Origin: Leptospira jelokensis
Lineage (GTDB): Bacteria > Spirochaetota > Leptospiria > Leptospirales > Leptospiraceae
Reading direction: 5' to 3'
DNA length: 64,000 bases
NCBI RefSeq assembly: GCF_004769635.1
Contig: NZ_RQGH01000026.1
Coordinates: 62,001 to 126,000 of the forward strand
The translations under genes were made by a program, and so were the position numbers. Below are positions 26,985 through 36,141 of this stretch, in pieces; the first letter of the stretch is position 1; the number at the start of each line of letters is the position of its first letter. The notes under the pieces are model-generated. The model did no database searches, was not told the origin of the DNA, and was given only the letters and a program-made list of their open reading frames with translations.

Positions 26985-28985
26985 ATGGTGAAACAGATTT
27001 TCAAACCTAGTTTTTCAGATCGAATTTTTATTACCTATTTTGTTTTTGGATTCATCACACTTTTCCTCCATCGAATATTATTTTTTCTGGTTTATTCTTA
27101 TCGTTTAGAAGATTTCCAATTTCTATTGATATTAAAAGCGTTCCTGATTGGGTTTCGATTTGATCTTACAACCATCTCAATGTTGTTAGCTGGTTTTTTT
27201 ATTCTTTCCATGTTTCATTCTTTGTCTCGATTCCAATTTTACAAAAATCTTTGGGTAATCACACCTCTTTTGGTTTATCCATTTTGTGTTTTGCATCTGT
27301 TTGCAGATCTTTTGTACTTTGAAAATGCAAACAAACACATCGGATATGAAGCCATAGTATTTTTAGGAGACTTAGATGTTTTGGTATCTTCTGCCTTCGC
27401 GGAAGCACCACTTAAAATCCTTTCATTTATACTTTTTATAATGATTTATATCATAGGCATTCGGTATTGGTTTCGAAAACAAAAGATAGGGATACAAAGG
27501 GAGGAACCCATTCCAAAAAAATATACAATTCTAAAAAACAGTTTGTGGATTTTGTTTTTTTTCATCTCCTTTCGAGGTGGGCCACAAGAGTCACCACTCC
27601 GAGCCAGCGAAGCTATTATTTCCGATGATGCTCTCATCAACCAACTTGCCTTAAATGGAATTTACACAACCATTAACGACTTCAAAAGCCAATCCATTCC
27701 CAAACATTTAAAGATGAGTGAAGCGGAAATGATGGCAGTTGTCAAAGAAGAAATCCGATTTGAAGGTTCTGAATTCATAAATGACCCTGAATTCCCATTA
27801 GTCCGCAAACTAAGTCCAGTCCCAGGGAAAAAACCTACAAACGTTGTACTTGTGATCCAAGAATCTTGGACAGGAAAATTTGTTTGGCCGATGTCTGATG
27901 GAATATGGATGGGAAAGGAAATCACTCCATTTTACAATCGTTTGGCGAAAAAAGGACATAGTTTTCGGAAGTTTTATGCAAATGGAGGTAGGACTAGTAA
28001 TGCATTACTTTCCGTGTTAACAAGCATCCCTGATCGGCCAGGCCTTACTGCCATCCGAACACCACAAATCCTCAGTCATTTTTCTGCGATTGGAAATCTA
28101 TTTTCTGGATTTGGGTATGAAACAAGTTTTATCACAGGTGATGATTTGAAGTTTGATAGTTTAGAAACAATATTACCTCACTTTGGATTCAAAACATTGA
28201 TAGGCAAAGAAGACTTTCGAAAATCTGGACTCTACCAGATTGGGGCATGGGGGTATGATGATGAACACCTCTATAGTAAAGCTTTGGAAGAAATGGATTT
28301 TTACCAGGAAAAACAAAAACCATTCCTTATGACAATCCTAACAATGACAACCCACTACCCTTACAAAGTCCCAGATCCCAAATATGAAATTTTTGATTCA
28401 AGTATAACGGATTATGATTATCTCAATACCTACCATTATTCCGATAGTGCCTTAGAAAAATTTATGAACGAGATGGAAAAAAAGAAATATTTTGATGAAA
28501 CCATTTTTGTTTTTGTGGGAGACCATACCCACCATCGGTATTTGACTTTTTTTGAAGATCGTATGGTTCCTTTTTTAATTTATGCTCCAAAATATATCAA
28601 ACCAAAGTTAGATGAAAGGATCGCATCACAACTCGATGTATTGCCAACCATTTTGGGTATTATCGGAAAAGAAACCTATTTCGCAGGGTTTGGTAAAAAT
28701 CTATTTGCTCCGAATCTGAAATCTGGTAGTACTTACTTTGCCTATGGAAGTGCATGTGGTTGGATTGATGAAGAAAAGATTTTATACCAAAGTGTGGATG
28801 GAGACACACAATTTATTTTCCAAATGGTGCCTCCCTATGAAGAAGATCCAGTTTGCCGAACAGATCGTACAAAATGTACGGCACAAACCTTAAAAGCAAA
28901 AGCGTTTTTTAATTTGTCACTGGATCTAATGAATCGGAATTCTGTTTATCCATTGGAAGGACGACTACGGTACTCCAGGAAATGA
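26985..28985 (+). CDS. LTA-synthase-family membrane phosphotransferase (sulfatase fold)
   Basis: This 666-residue protein has five N-terminal membrane helices (about 15-185) and a large periplasmic sulfatase-fold domain. That domain opens with NVVLVIQESW (metal-binding Glu), places the nucleophile Thr in GGRTSNALLS near residue 336, and has TTHYPYKVPD and VGDHTHHR (Asp/His metal ligands). The family transfers glycerol phosphate or phosphoethanolamine from a phospholipid to an envelope glycan. A diderm spirochaete has no lipoteichoic acid, so LPS or a periplasmic glucan is a more likely acceptor; this is inference. The start ATG overlaps nothing and diverges from the carboxylase gene by 94 bases. 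Its last 21 bases overlap the knotted-protein gene on the other strand. Confidence 0.85.
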   Translation: MVKQIFKPSFSDRIFITYFVFGFITLFLHRILFFLVYSYRLEDFQFLLILKAFLIGFRFDLTTISMLLAGFFILSMFHSLSRFQFYKNLWVITPLLVYPFCVLHLFADLLYFENANKHIGYEAIVFLGDLDVLVSSAFAEAPLKILSFILFIMIYIIGIRYWFRKQKIGIQREEPIPKKYTILKNSLWILFFFISFRGGPQESPLRASEAIISDDALINQLALNGIYTTINDFKSQSIPKHLKMSEAEMMAVVKEEIRFEGSEFINDPEFPLVRKLSPVPGKKPTNVVLVIQESWTGKFVWPMSDGIWMGKEITPFYNRLAKKGHSFRKFYANGGRTSNALLSVLTSIPDRPGLTAIRTPQILSHFSAIGNLFSGFGYETSFITGDDLKFDSLETILPHFGFKTLIGKEDFRKSGLYQIGAWGYDDEHLYSKALEEMDFYQEKQKPFLMTILTMTTHYPYKVPDPKYEIFDSSITDYDYLNTYHYSDSALEKFMNEMEKKKYFDETIFVFVGDHTHHRYLTFFEDRMVPFLIYAPKYIKPKLDERIASQLDVLPTILGIIGKETYFAGFGKNLFAPNLKSGSTYFAYGSACGWIDEEKILYQSVDGDTQFIFQMVPPYEEDPVCRTDRTKCTAQTLKAKAFFNLSLDLMNRNSVYPLEGRLRYSRK

Positions 28986-29279
28986 ATCCACATACTTCAC
29001 TTTAAAATCTGGAAAACTTGTTACAATTTGGACTTTAAAATCGGGAAAGGATGTGACTTCCTGCCATTGACCACAATCCGATGGAAAACTAGTAACCTTT
29101 TTGACCTTTAGGTCTGGAAAACTATCAACGATCTGGACTTTAAAATCTGGAAAACTGGTAACGAACTGCACCTTTCCTGCCAATTTTTTTCCTTTGAATG
29201 TGCAATCAGAGCCAACTTCACCTGCCGAGAGACCCAAGGTCAAAATGACAGAGAGAACTAAAATCATTCCTTGTTTCAT
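28965..29279 (-). CDS. Small exported repeat protein of the predicted 7(1) septoil-knot type
   Basis: This 104-residue exported protein has a signal peptide (MKQGMILVLSVILTLGLSA) and then six short repeats with the core V-T/D-SFP-D-F/L-KV. They are spaced about 11 residues apart, interrupted once by DCGQWQE. From memory this repeat matches the small bacterial family predicted to fold into a deep 7(1) trefoil-like torus knot; I cannot search to confirm. Two Cys (26 and 69) could form a disulfide. The ATG is set by a near-perfect Shine-Dalgarno site, GGAGGAAAC, directly upstream. The 3' end overlaps the convergent transferase gene by 21 bases, and it diverges from the three-domain fusion gene. 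Function unknown. Confidence 0.7.
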   Translation of the reverse strand: MKQGMILVLSVILTLGLSAGEVGSDCTFKGKKLAGKVQFVTSFPDFKVQIVDSFPDLKVKKVTSFPSDCGQWQEVTSFPDFKVQIVTSFPDFKVKYVDSFPGVP

Positions 29280-29325
29280 GTTTCCTCCAAAATTTAAGAA
29301 ATAAATTCTCGATTTATTTTTAAGG

Positions 29326-31701
29326 ATGTCAATCCTTTTGTTCATGAATTCAGAATCGGCCATTTTATTTACCCAATGTTTGCAAAATGATTTTACATCC
29401 CTTTTAGATAAGTATGATCCACTTCCGAATTCTTTGCATATTGGTTATGCAGAAGCGAATCGTTTGCTTGGTGAAATGGTAGAAGATGGCCCTGTGTTTT
29501 CCTTAATGGATTGGGCGTATGAAAAAAAACCTGAGGAATTAAAATTAATCCATATCAGAGATTGGCATGATCCCAAATCAAAATCACAAGAAGACCACCT
29601 CCTGCAGTTTGGAGAACATTGTTTGATGGACACTAAAGGTGCTGAGTTTGTTTTCCAAAACTGGATCGAAGAAAATCCAAACCGAGCAGAGATTGTAAAC
29701 GCGTCAGGATTAAATGATTTTGTAGATACGAATTTAGAATCCATTTTAAAACCCTACAAAGGTAAATCCATTCGTGTAGGCATCACAGGTGTTTGGACAG
29801 AAGCAAAGGTAACCTTTTTATGTTATGACTTAAAAACAAGATACCCTGAATTTGAAATTGCAGTTTGTTCGGCACTCACCGCAAGTTCTTCCTTATCGAT
29901 GCATTTTATTGCCCTTGACCAACTCAAACAAATCTTAGGAGTTAATGTATTTTCCTCCATTGGTGCCTTTACTGAATTTTTAACTGGAGACCAACCTAAT
30001 CTCAAAAAACGTATTTCCACCAATGCCAGGATCGCAAGTGACAAATTAAATTTAGATCCAAAATACCCCATCACTGAACTCGACAAACAGATCTTACTTT
30101 ATCTATTCAGAGATTGTAAAGAAGTAGAATGCAAAACCTTGGATGGTGGGTTTTCGGGAAATGTAGTGTTAAAAACCAAATCCATCGACCATTTGGGACA
30201 TGTGCAGGTACCCTGTGTAGTGAAAATTGGAAATCGTGATCTCATTGCAAAAGAAAGGACCTCATTTGAAAGGATCCAAGAGGTATTGGGGAATAACGCA
30301 CCTTCCATTGTTGATTTTTGTGAATTGGGTGACAGGGGTGCGATCAAGTACCGATACGCAGCTATGTTAGATGGGAATGTAAAAACCTTTCAAAAATTAT
30401 ATGGCACCATTTCGGATGGGACTGGCCTTGATCGTGTCATCGATACCGTGTTTGGTGAGCAATTAGGAAGGTTATTTGAAGCGGCTTCTTCTGAAAAACT
30501 CAATTTACTCGAGTATTACGACTTCCAACACAAATATGCAAAATCTGTACGTAATCGGGTCGAAACGATTCTTGGTGGCCCACAAAATGGACCTAACATT
30601 GAAATTTTTCCTGGCCACATCGTTCCAAATCCTTGCCTTTTTTATGAAACTGATTTACTAGCCTTAAAAGAATATAATGCAATAACACATAATACGTCTT
30701 ATGTGCATGGGGATTTGAATGGTGCCAATATCATCATTGATGCCCAAGACAATGTGTGGATGATTGATTTTTTCCATACCCACCGAGGGCATATCATTCG
30801 TGATTTATTAAAATTGGAAAATGATATATTGTATATATTCTGTAAGATCGAAACAGAATTGGAATGGAAAGAAGCAATCCTTCTCACCGATTTTTTACAC
30901 AACCAAGAGGATTTAGGAATTCCACTTTCCTTTGATCCTCCAAAAGAAATCACCAATGAAAAGTTAAAAAAAGCTTACCGTGTCATCGCAAAACTAAGAT
31001 CCTATTACCCTAAATTGGTCAAACTAGACCGAGACCCTTACCAAATGCATGTGGGAGCCTTACGCTACGCCATGCATACACTATCGTTTGATGAATGTAA
31101 CGAACTTCAAAAAAAATGGGCTTTGTATGCGGGTGCCAAACTCATTCTGAAAATCAAATCCTTCATCCAAAAATCCAAAGTACTACGCATTGATTATCTA
31201 AAACCTCTTCATGGAAACAATGGTGAACTTGTAAAACAAATTGGCCTTACCATTTTGCCAGGAAGGAAGGACAGAAACCGAGTGTTATCCGATGACTTGG
31301 AAACAATCAAAAAAGAAGGTATCTCAAATGTCCTTAGCCTCATCACCGAACAAGAGTATATCCAGTATGGCGTTACGGATTTAAAATCGGAACTTCCTTC
31401 AAATGGGATCAACCAAAAACAAGTTTCTATTTTAGACCAACGAGTGCCAAGCCATACACAAATGGAAGAAATTGTGGTTTGGATCGATTCTATCCTCACA
31501 CAAAATCAAAAGGTTCTTGTCCATTGTGTTGGAGGGCTGGGCCGATCTGGGACTGTGGCTGCTGCTTATTTGATTTGGAAATATGGAATGAATGCGGAAA
31601 CCGCTATCCAAAAAGTAAGGGAATCAAGAAGTGAACGTGCAGTAGAATCTCACGAACAAATTCGATTCCTAGAAACTTGGGAAAGGTCTTTCAAACATTA
31701 A
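29326..31701 (+). CDS. Three-domain fusion: degenerate isochorismatase-like, TCAD9-like kinase fold, dual-specificity phosphatase
   Basis: This is a cytoplasmic 791-residue protein. Residues 10-220 resemble the isochorismatase/cysteine-hydrolase fold (LQNDF, RDWHDPKS, GVWTEA), but the catalytic set is lost: the first Asp is Cys18, the Lys position near 126 is Ala/Ser, and the nucleophile Cys is Lys161. Residues about 270-500 resemble a phosphotransferase of the TCAD9 type, with GGFSGNVVLK, VVKIG (Lys300), HGDLNGANI (461-469) and WMIDFF. Residues about 620-790 are a dual-specificity phosphatase with a complete CX5R loop, VHCVGGLGRSGT (Cys734), and Asp704 in LDQRVP. ATG 29326 is used; ATG 29344 is an alternative. 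The stop overlaps the plsC stop by four bases. Domain calls are from pattern recognition, not search. Confidence 0.75.
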   Translation: MSILLFMNSESAILFTQCLQNDFTSLLDKYDPLPNSLHIGYAEANRLLGEMVEDGPVFSLMDWAYEKKPEELKLIHIRDWHDPKSKSQEDHLLQFGEHCLMDTKGAEFVFQNWIEENPNRAEIVNASGLNDFVDTNLESILKPYKGKSIRVGITGVWTEAKVTFLCYDLKTRYPEFEIAVCSALTASSSLSMHFIALDQLKQILGVNVFSSIGAFTEFLTGDQPNLKKRISTNARIASDKLNLDPKYPITELDKQILLYLFRDCKEVECKTLDGGFSGNVVLKTKSIDHLGHVQVPCVVKIGNRDLIAKERTSFERIQEVLGNNAPSIVDFCELGDRGAIKYRYAAMLDGNVKTFQKLYGTISDGTGLDRVIDTVFGEQLGRLFEAASSEKLNLLEYYDFQHKYAKSVRNRVETILGGPQNGPNIEIFPGHIVPNPCLFYETDLLALKEYNAITHNTSYVHGDLNGANIIIDAQDNVWMIDFFHTHRGHIIRDLLKLENDILYIFCKIETELEWKEAILLTDFLHNQEDLGIPLSFDPPKEITNEKLKKAYRVIAKLRSYYPKLVKLDRDPYQMHVGALRYAMHTLSFDECNELQKKWALYAGAKLILKIKSFIQKSKVLRIDYLKPLHGNNGELVKQIGLTILPGRKDRNRVLSDDLETIKKEGISNVLSLITEQEYIQYGVTDLKSELPSNGINQKQVSILDQRVPSHTQMEEIVVWIDSILTQNQKVLVHCVGGLGRSGTVAAAYLIWKYGMNAETAIQKVRESRSERAVESHEQIRFLETWERSFKH

Positions 31702-32501
31702 TTAGATTGTAGTTTTAATCTTTCTTTTTCCAACATTCCATCTAACTCAAGTTTCTTGGAATGCATCAATTGGTAAAGATGAGTTTGGAACTCTTCCCAA
31801 GAAGAAAACTCACTTGGGTTGTGAACACCAAGCGCCAAATACCCTACCACATTCCCTTTTTGGTATTCTTGGTAGGTAGCGACACCCGACTTCACAGCCA
31901 CAAATACAGGAATTTTTTGGTCAAAAGCAATTTTCACCATTCCTTTTTTTAAAGGTTGGATTTCTTCACTATAGGTATTTTTGCCTTCGGGGTATACGAT
32001 ATAAGAAGTTGTTTTTAATCCCTCGATTAAATTTTTTACAGATACTGCTATGGACATCGCTTTTGAGTTATCAAATACTTGTGAACCCATCGCAGTCATC
32101 CACCAATAGGCAAACCATGCTTTTTTGATGACTTGATTCGCTAAAAAAGGTTTTCTTATCACATAACAATCGTAAGGGAAATCCATTTCGTTTACGTGAT
32201 TTAAAAATATCATATGTCCTTTTTCAGGAACTTTGAATTCATTTAACACTAAGACTGTGGTTTTGGTAATTTTTTTAACGTCTTCTGCCCAAACCTTTGT
32301 GCCTTCTAAAAATTCCTTGATACGTTTCTCTTTGTTCCCGGTGATCGCTTGGAACACACCACGGATCAAAAAGGGACTGGCCTTTCCAAACACAAGTAAG
32401 GTGATTCGTAAATACACTTTCATTACCAAACGTCCGTAGTGAACACTTAGCCCGTGTAAGTTTTTTTCAATTAGGTTGTCAACAACTGGAATTTTCGCCA
32501 T
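31698..32501 (-). CDS. 1-acylglycerol-3-phosphate acyltransferase (PlsC family)
   Basis: This 267-residue membrane-associated acyltransferase has the family HX4D motif at His102-Asp107 (NHVNEMD) and the substrate-binding YPEGKNTYS near residue 172. The family transfers acyl groups to lysophosphatidic acid or related lysolipids. There is one hydrophobic stretch near the N-terminus (YLRITLLVFGKASPFLI). The stop codons of this gene and of the convergent fusion gene overlap by four bases. Chain-length or substrate preference cannot be seen. Confidence 0.85.
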   Translation of the reverse strand: MAKIPVVDNLIEKNLHGLSVHYGRLVMKVYLRITLLVFGKASPFLIRGVFQAITGNKEKRIKEFLEGTKVWAEDVKKITKTTVLVLNEFKVPEKGHMIFLNHVNEMDFPYDCYVIRKPFLANQVIKKAWFAYWWMTAMGSQVFDNSKAMSIAVSVKNLIEGLKTTSYIVYPEGKNTYSEEIQPLKKGMVKIAFDQKIPVFVAVKSGVATYQEYQKGNVVGYLALGVHNPSEFSSWEEFQTHLYQLMHSKKLELDGMLEKERLKLQSN

Positions 32502-32538
32502 AGCAACAATTAGACAAAAGGGTCGTTTCTATGGATAT

Positions 32539-32565
32539 AAAAAAGCCCAAGAAATTTCTTGGGCT
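32539..32565 (-). terminator. Rho-independent terminator for the 32599-33717 gene
   Basis: A perfect 22-bp palindrome, built of AGCCCAAGAAA and TTTCTTGGGCT (32544-32565), is followed on the minus strand by a run of T (32539-32544). It lies 33 bases after the stop and 37 bases before the plsC start. Confidence 0.85.
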
Positions 32566-32598
32566 CAATCATTCGGAAACAGTGTTAGATAATGTTTC

Positions 32599-33717
32599 TT
32601 ATTGTTGCGGAGTTGTGGTTGTTCCTTGAGCAGGTTTTGGTGGAACATTTAGGGCTTTTTTACGTTCTTGGTCGTACTTCATGAACACCATATTATTGGA
32701 ATCATATTCATACACTCGGCCTCTTACGTCTGCATGGTCCACTCGGTAGTCTTCTGGCACTCTAATATCAAACATTGCTTGGAGACGGTTGTCATATTTG
32801 ATATAAGGATTTTTGGTGAAGTCATAGGTCACACCATCAATTTTCACTGGTTGGCCTTCCACGGTGGCACCAGATTCATCTTTCGATCCTTCTGATTTTG
32901 CGAGTGAATTGTTTAAATAGTAATTATCGTAAGGGTATTTTAATTTATAGATATTGATCGCATTGGCTTTGGAATCACGAGCCAAGTTGATCGCACCAAA
33001 ATACAATTCAATACGATACTTTCTATGGTTCGGTTGGAGTTTTTGGTGTTTTTCCAAATTACGTTCCACTTTCAAAGCATTGGCTCTTGCTTCTTTGGCA
33101 AGACCTAAATGTTTGTAACCAAGTTCCATATTCTTTTCAATATCGTATTTATTGTAACTGTAATGCGCCTCTTTTGGGTCATACATACGCCTTTGGTATG
33201 GAGCTTCACGAGGAAGGTCCATCACGTCTTGGCGGAAATAAGATCCTTTTCCATATTCAATGGAGATATCAAGGAGAGCTTTGTCCATTGGATTGTTTGG
33301 ATTTTTACGTTCCATTGCTACTTTCATCATCTCTTCCGCACGAAGGATATAGAGTTGAGAAAGTTCTTCTGTCATCTTTTCGATACCAAGTTGGCATTCG
33401 AGGAAACGTTGGTAGGCAGAAGAGAAATTACCTTCAAAATGGTATTGTAAACCTTCTTGGTAAATTCGTTTGGCTTCTAAGTATTTTTTCATACGGAAAC
33501 CTTCTTTGCCTTCAGGAGCATTTAACTCCGTAGGTTTCCCTTCCGCATCTTCGCCACGAAAGTTTTTAATGATTGGCTCAAGCTCACGGAGGTACGTCAA
33601 AAGCTCGATACGTTTTTGGTAGGATTTACTAGAGACTGATTCTGCAAACATTGGTGCCTGCATCACGAGACTCATCATGAGAATAAGAAGGGATTGTTTC
33701 ATTGCTCTGCCATTCAT
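32599..33717 (-). CDS. Exported helical protein of unknown function
   Basis: This 372-residue protein starts with a signal peptide (MKQSLLILMMSLVMQAPMFA from residue 6). The rest is predicted helical, with TPR-like segments (YLEAKRIYQEGLQYHFEGNFSSAYQRFLECQ and similar) and a C-terminal Pro/Thr-rich tail (PAQGTTTTP). I do not recognise the family with confidence. A periplasmic, flagellar-sheath-type or envelope scaffold role is possible given the helical repeats, but no motif proves it. ATG 33717 has GGAA six bases upstream; the ATG at 33702 is an in-frame alternative that starts right at the signal peptide. It is a single-gene unit ending at a strong terminator, with a 136-base divergent gap to the DUF2225 gene. 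Confidence 0.65.
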   Translation of the reverse strand: MNGRAMKQSLLILMMSLVMQAPMFAESVSSKSYQKRIELLTYLRELEPIIKNFRGEDAEGKPTELNAPEGKEGFRMKKYLEAKRIYQEGLQYHFEGNFSSAYQRFLECQLGIEKMTEELSQLYILRAEEMMKVAMERKNPNNPMDKALLDISIEYGKGSYFRQDVMDLPREAPYQRRMYDPKEAHYSYNKYDIEKNMELGYKHLGLAKEARANALKVERNLEKHQKLQPNHRKYRIELYFGAINLARDSKANAINIYKLKYPYDNYYLNNSLAKSEGSKDESGATVEGQPVKIDGVTYDFTKNPYIKYDNRLQAMFDIRVPEDYRVDHADVRGRVYEYDSNNMVFMKYDQERKKALNVPPKPAQGTTTTPQQ

Positions 33718-33853
33718 TCCGTTTCCGTACTTTCCTTCGTTAGAAGAATCTTACAAGTAATTTCAGGGTGTCCCCTGTGAGTATTATCGGAGATTTATGA
33801 TATTGGATTGACAGATTGTATTTTAAAATTGAGCCTTTTCCTAGATTTTTCCT

Positions 33854-34732
33854 ATGTCCCAAGCCGCTGCCCAGTCAAAAAAAGTATCTTTTCGTGCCAA
33901 AGAGTCTACAGCTTGCCCAATTTGTGATGAAAATCACCAAAAGGAGCAGATGTTCCAAGGTGGTGGACGGCTGATCGCTGGGAAACTAGCCCAGGACTTA
34001 CGTCGTTTGTATGAAAAAAACAAAAAATTCGGCAGGGTAAGCCCTCTGGATTATGTCATGACTGTCTGTCCACGTTGCCTTTACTCCTCGTTTCCAAAAG
34101 ATTGGAATGCTCTAAATCCGGCAGACAACGAAGCCATCCGTATGGCCACCGATGCTCGCAGAAGTTATATCGAAAAAATCCTTGGCCCACTCGATTTTAC
34201 CCAGGACCGCCAAATTGTGTTAGGTGCTGCATCTTATCTACTTGGGATGGATTGTTACCAATTGCGTGGAGTGAGTGTGGCACCCACTCCTAAAAAAGCA
34301 GTTTGTGCCATTCGTGCGGCATGGTATTTCTCTGACCTCCATGAAGAGTTCCCTCATATTGGGTACGATAAAATCCGAGACCTACTCTACCAAAAAGCCG
34401 CCGTCATTTATGGATACACCTTAGAGCTCATGCAAAATGGGAACGAACCAGTGGACCAAGCGGCAGGGATGCTTGGCCCAGATACTGACAACAACTGGGG
34501 CTTTGATGGTGTTATTTATCTCAATGCCTTCTTAACGAAAAAATTCAAAGACCAAATGGCACCCAAACCAGAAGACCAAGTTTTGTTATTGTCCCGTGCC
34601 AAACGAACACTTGCTAGGTTGTATGGATCAGGGAAAGCCAGTAAAGGAAAACCAGGTCCAATTGTGGAAATGACACGTGAATTGTATGATGAATACAATG
34701 CCATTTTAGAAGCAATGGGAGGCGAGAAGTAA
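33854..34732 (+). CDS. DUF2225 zinc-binding protein
   Basis: This 292-residue cytoplasmic protein has two zinc-knuckle pairs near the N-terminus (CPICDENH and CPRCLYSSFP). A helical region follows with TPR-like spacing (KKAVCAIRAAWYFSDL, IRDLLYQKAAVIYGYTLE) as in DUF2225 family members. Function unknown for the family. It heads a plus-strand run with truA (four bases later), a barrel protein and a lipoprotein. The upstream gap 33718-33853 has a TTGACA hexamer near 33809, but no clear -10 at the correct spacing. Confidence 0.75.
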   Translation: MSQAAAQSKKVSFRAKESTACPICDENHQKEQMFQGGGRLIAGKLAQDLRRLYEKNKKFGRVSPLDYVMTVCPRCLYSSFPKDWNALNPADNEAIRMATDARRSYIEKILGPLDFTQDRQIVLGAASYLLGMDCYQLRGVSVAPTPKKAVCAIRAAWYFSDLHEEFPHIGYDKIRDLLYQKAAVIYGYTLELMQNGNEPVDQAAGMLGPDTDNNWGFDGVIYLNAFLTKKFKDQMAPKPEDQVLLLSRAKRTLARLYGSGKASKGKPGPIVEMTRELYDEYNAILEAMGGEK

Positions 34733-34736
34733 GGGT

Positions 34737-35531
34737 TTGCCCAATTACGCACTTCTTGTCGAATATGACGGCACCCATTTCAATGGGTGGCAAAAACAAA
34801 AAAACCTCCCCACTGTCCAAGGATCAATTGAATCAGCACTTGGCATCATCCTAAGAAAGAACCCCGCCTCACGCCTAACAGTTGCAGGAAGAACCGACAC
34901 AGGGGTCCATGCTCTGGGAATGGTTTGCAATTTCAAAACAAGAGACCCTATTCCCAATTTTCACAAACTTCTCGTTTCTCTTAACTCTCTCACAGAAAGT
35001 GGTGTTTCCATAAAAAATGTAATCGAAGTTCCACCCGAATTTCACGCAAGGTTTAGTTGTACCGGAAGAGAATACATTTATAAATTATACTATAGTAAGT
35101 ATGAAAGTAGTTTTGTCGAAGGGCGAGCGTTCTGGGTAAAATCCCATATCGACTGGGAAAAAGTCGAAAGGCAACTCCAAGTCCTTGTGGGTGAAAAAGA
35201 TTTTCGTTCCTTCACAAAGGCAAAATCGATGTCTGGCAAAAGGGCGGTGCGAGAGATCTTTTCCATCCAATTAGAGAAAATCACTCCAGAATGGTACCAA
35301 ATTCGGATCCGAGCGAATGGATTTATGCACAATATGGTGCGAATCACAGTCGGAACTTTACTAGACATCGGAAAGGGACGTTGGGAATCTAGATCCATAG
35401 ACTCCATTTTGGAAGAAAAGAACCGAACGAAGGCAGGTGTCACCCTCCCTCCCGATGGGCTCTATTTTGTCCGCGCGTATTACGAAGATCATCCGGAAAT
35501 TCATGAATTGTACAAAATCCCTCTTCCTTAG
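34737..35531 (+). CDS. truA: tRNA pseudouridine(38-40) synthase TruA
   Basis: TruA isomerises uridines 38-40 in the anticodon arm. The 264-residue product has the N-terminal EYDGTHFNGWQKQ, the catalytic Asp54 in GRTDTGVHA, RANGFMHNMVR and the C-terminal SIDSILEEKNRTKAGVTLPPDGLYF. The start is a TTG at 34737; GAGAAG lies seven bases upstream, inside the end of the DUF2225 gene. No ATG fits, as the conserved N-terminus follows directly. The last 29 bases overlap the next gene. Confidence 0.95.
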   Translation: MPNYALLVEYDGTHFNGWQKQKNLPTVQGSIESALGIILRKNPASRLTVAGRTDTGVHALGMVCNFKTRDPIPNFHKLLVSLNSLTESGVSIKNVIEVPPEFHARFSCTGREYIYKLYYSKYESSFVEGRAFWVKSHIDWEKVERQLQVLVGEKDFRSFTKAKSMSGKRAVREIFSIQLEKITPEWYQIRIRANGFMHNMVRITVGTLLDIGKGRWESRSIDSILEEKNRTKAGVTLPPDGLYFVRAYYEDHPEIHELYKIPLP

Positions 35532-36141
35532 CATCCTTTTCGCACTCACTCTCTTTTCCGGTCTCCTTTCCGCACAAACCCTCGAAGAGTACAACAAACG
35601 CCGGTATGAAATCGGTGGTTGGGTGGGAGCTGCCAATCCCATGCCTGGAACTCCGAGTGCGCAGATCCTAGAGACCACTCTCGGCGGCGGGTTTTACGCT
35701 AGGATGCCTTGGCCTTGGATCTTTTACACGGAACTCGGTGGGTCTTATGCCGTATTTTTATCACGTTCCGAAAGGGCATTAACAGCCATGCCACTCTATG
35801 CGGCACTTGCCTACAAACTCCCGTTAGAGTTACCCATCCAATTTTTTGTGAAGGGAGGGGGTGGTTCTTCCTATGTGGTGGCAAGGCCTGCCGATACGGC
35901 ACGTTGGAACCCAACCGCCTTTGGTGGGTTAGAAGCGAGTTTTATTGCTGGTCGTAGAATCCGAATTGGGGTACGATTGGATTATTATAAGATTTTTGAA
36001 ACCCAAATGGATGTGCCAAACCAATACCGTTTCCCTCTTGCAAGTCCCTACGATGACCCAAGGTTACAAAATCCGGCAAATTACACATTACAGAACGTAG
36101 ATTTTTTCTATTTTGGTCTAACAGTAGGAGTTTTGTTTTGA
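35503..36141 (+). CDS. Exported outer-membrane barrel-like protein
   Basis: This 212-residue precursor has a signal peptide (SLFLSILFALTLFSGLLSA) and about eight amphipathic strands rich in Gly, Tyr and Phe (EIGGWVGAAN, LGGGFYARMPWPWIFYTELGGSY, QFFVKGGGGSSYVVA, IRIGVRLDYYKIF). It ends FYFGLTVGVLF with a C-terminal Phe, typical of an outer-membrane barrel of the OmpA/OmpW size class. ATG 35503 has GGAA six bases upstream and sits inside the truA end. Its stop overlaps the TTG start of the following lipoprotein gene, so the two are probably made together. Not assigned to a named family. Confidence 0.7.
   Translation: MNCTKSLFLSILFALTLFSGLLSAQTLEEYNKRRYEIGGWVGAANPMPGTPSAQILETTLGGGFYARMPWPWIFYTELGGSYAVFLSRSERALTAMPLYAALAYKLPLELPIQFFVKGGGGSSYVVARPADTARWNPTAFGGLEASFIAGRRIRIGVRLDYYKIFETQMDVPNQYRFPLASPYDDPRLQNPANYTLQNVDFFYFGLTVGVLF

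Noticed and set aside
26891..27004. Longer N-terminus of the biotin carboxylase
   Set aside because: Overlaps the divergent gene start and lacks conserved sequence before the ILIANRGEIA motif.
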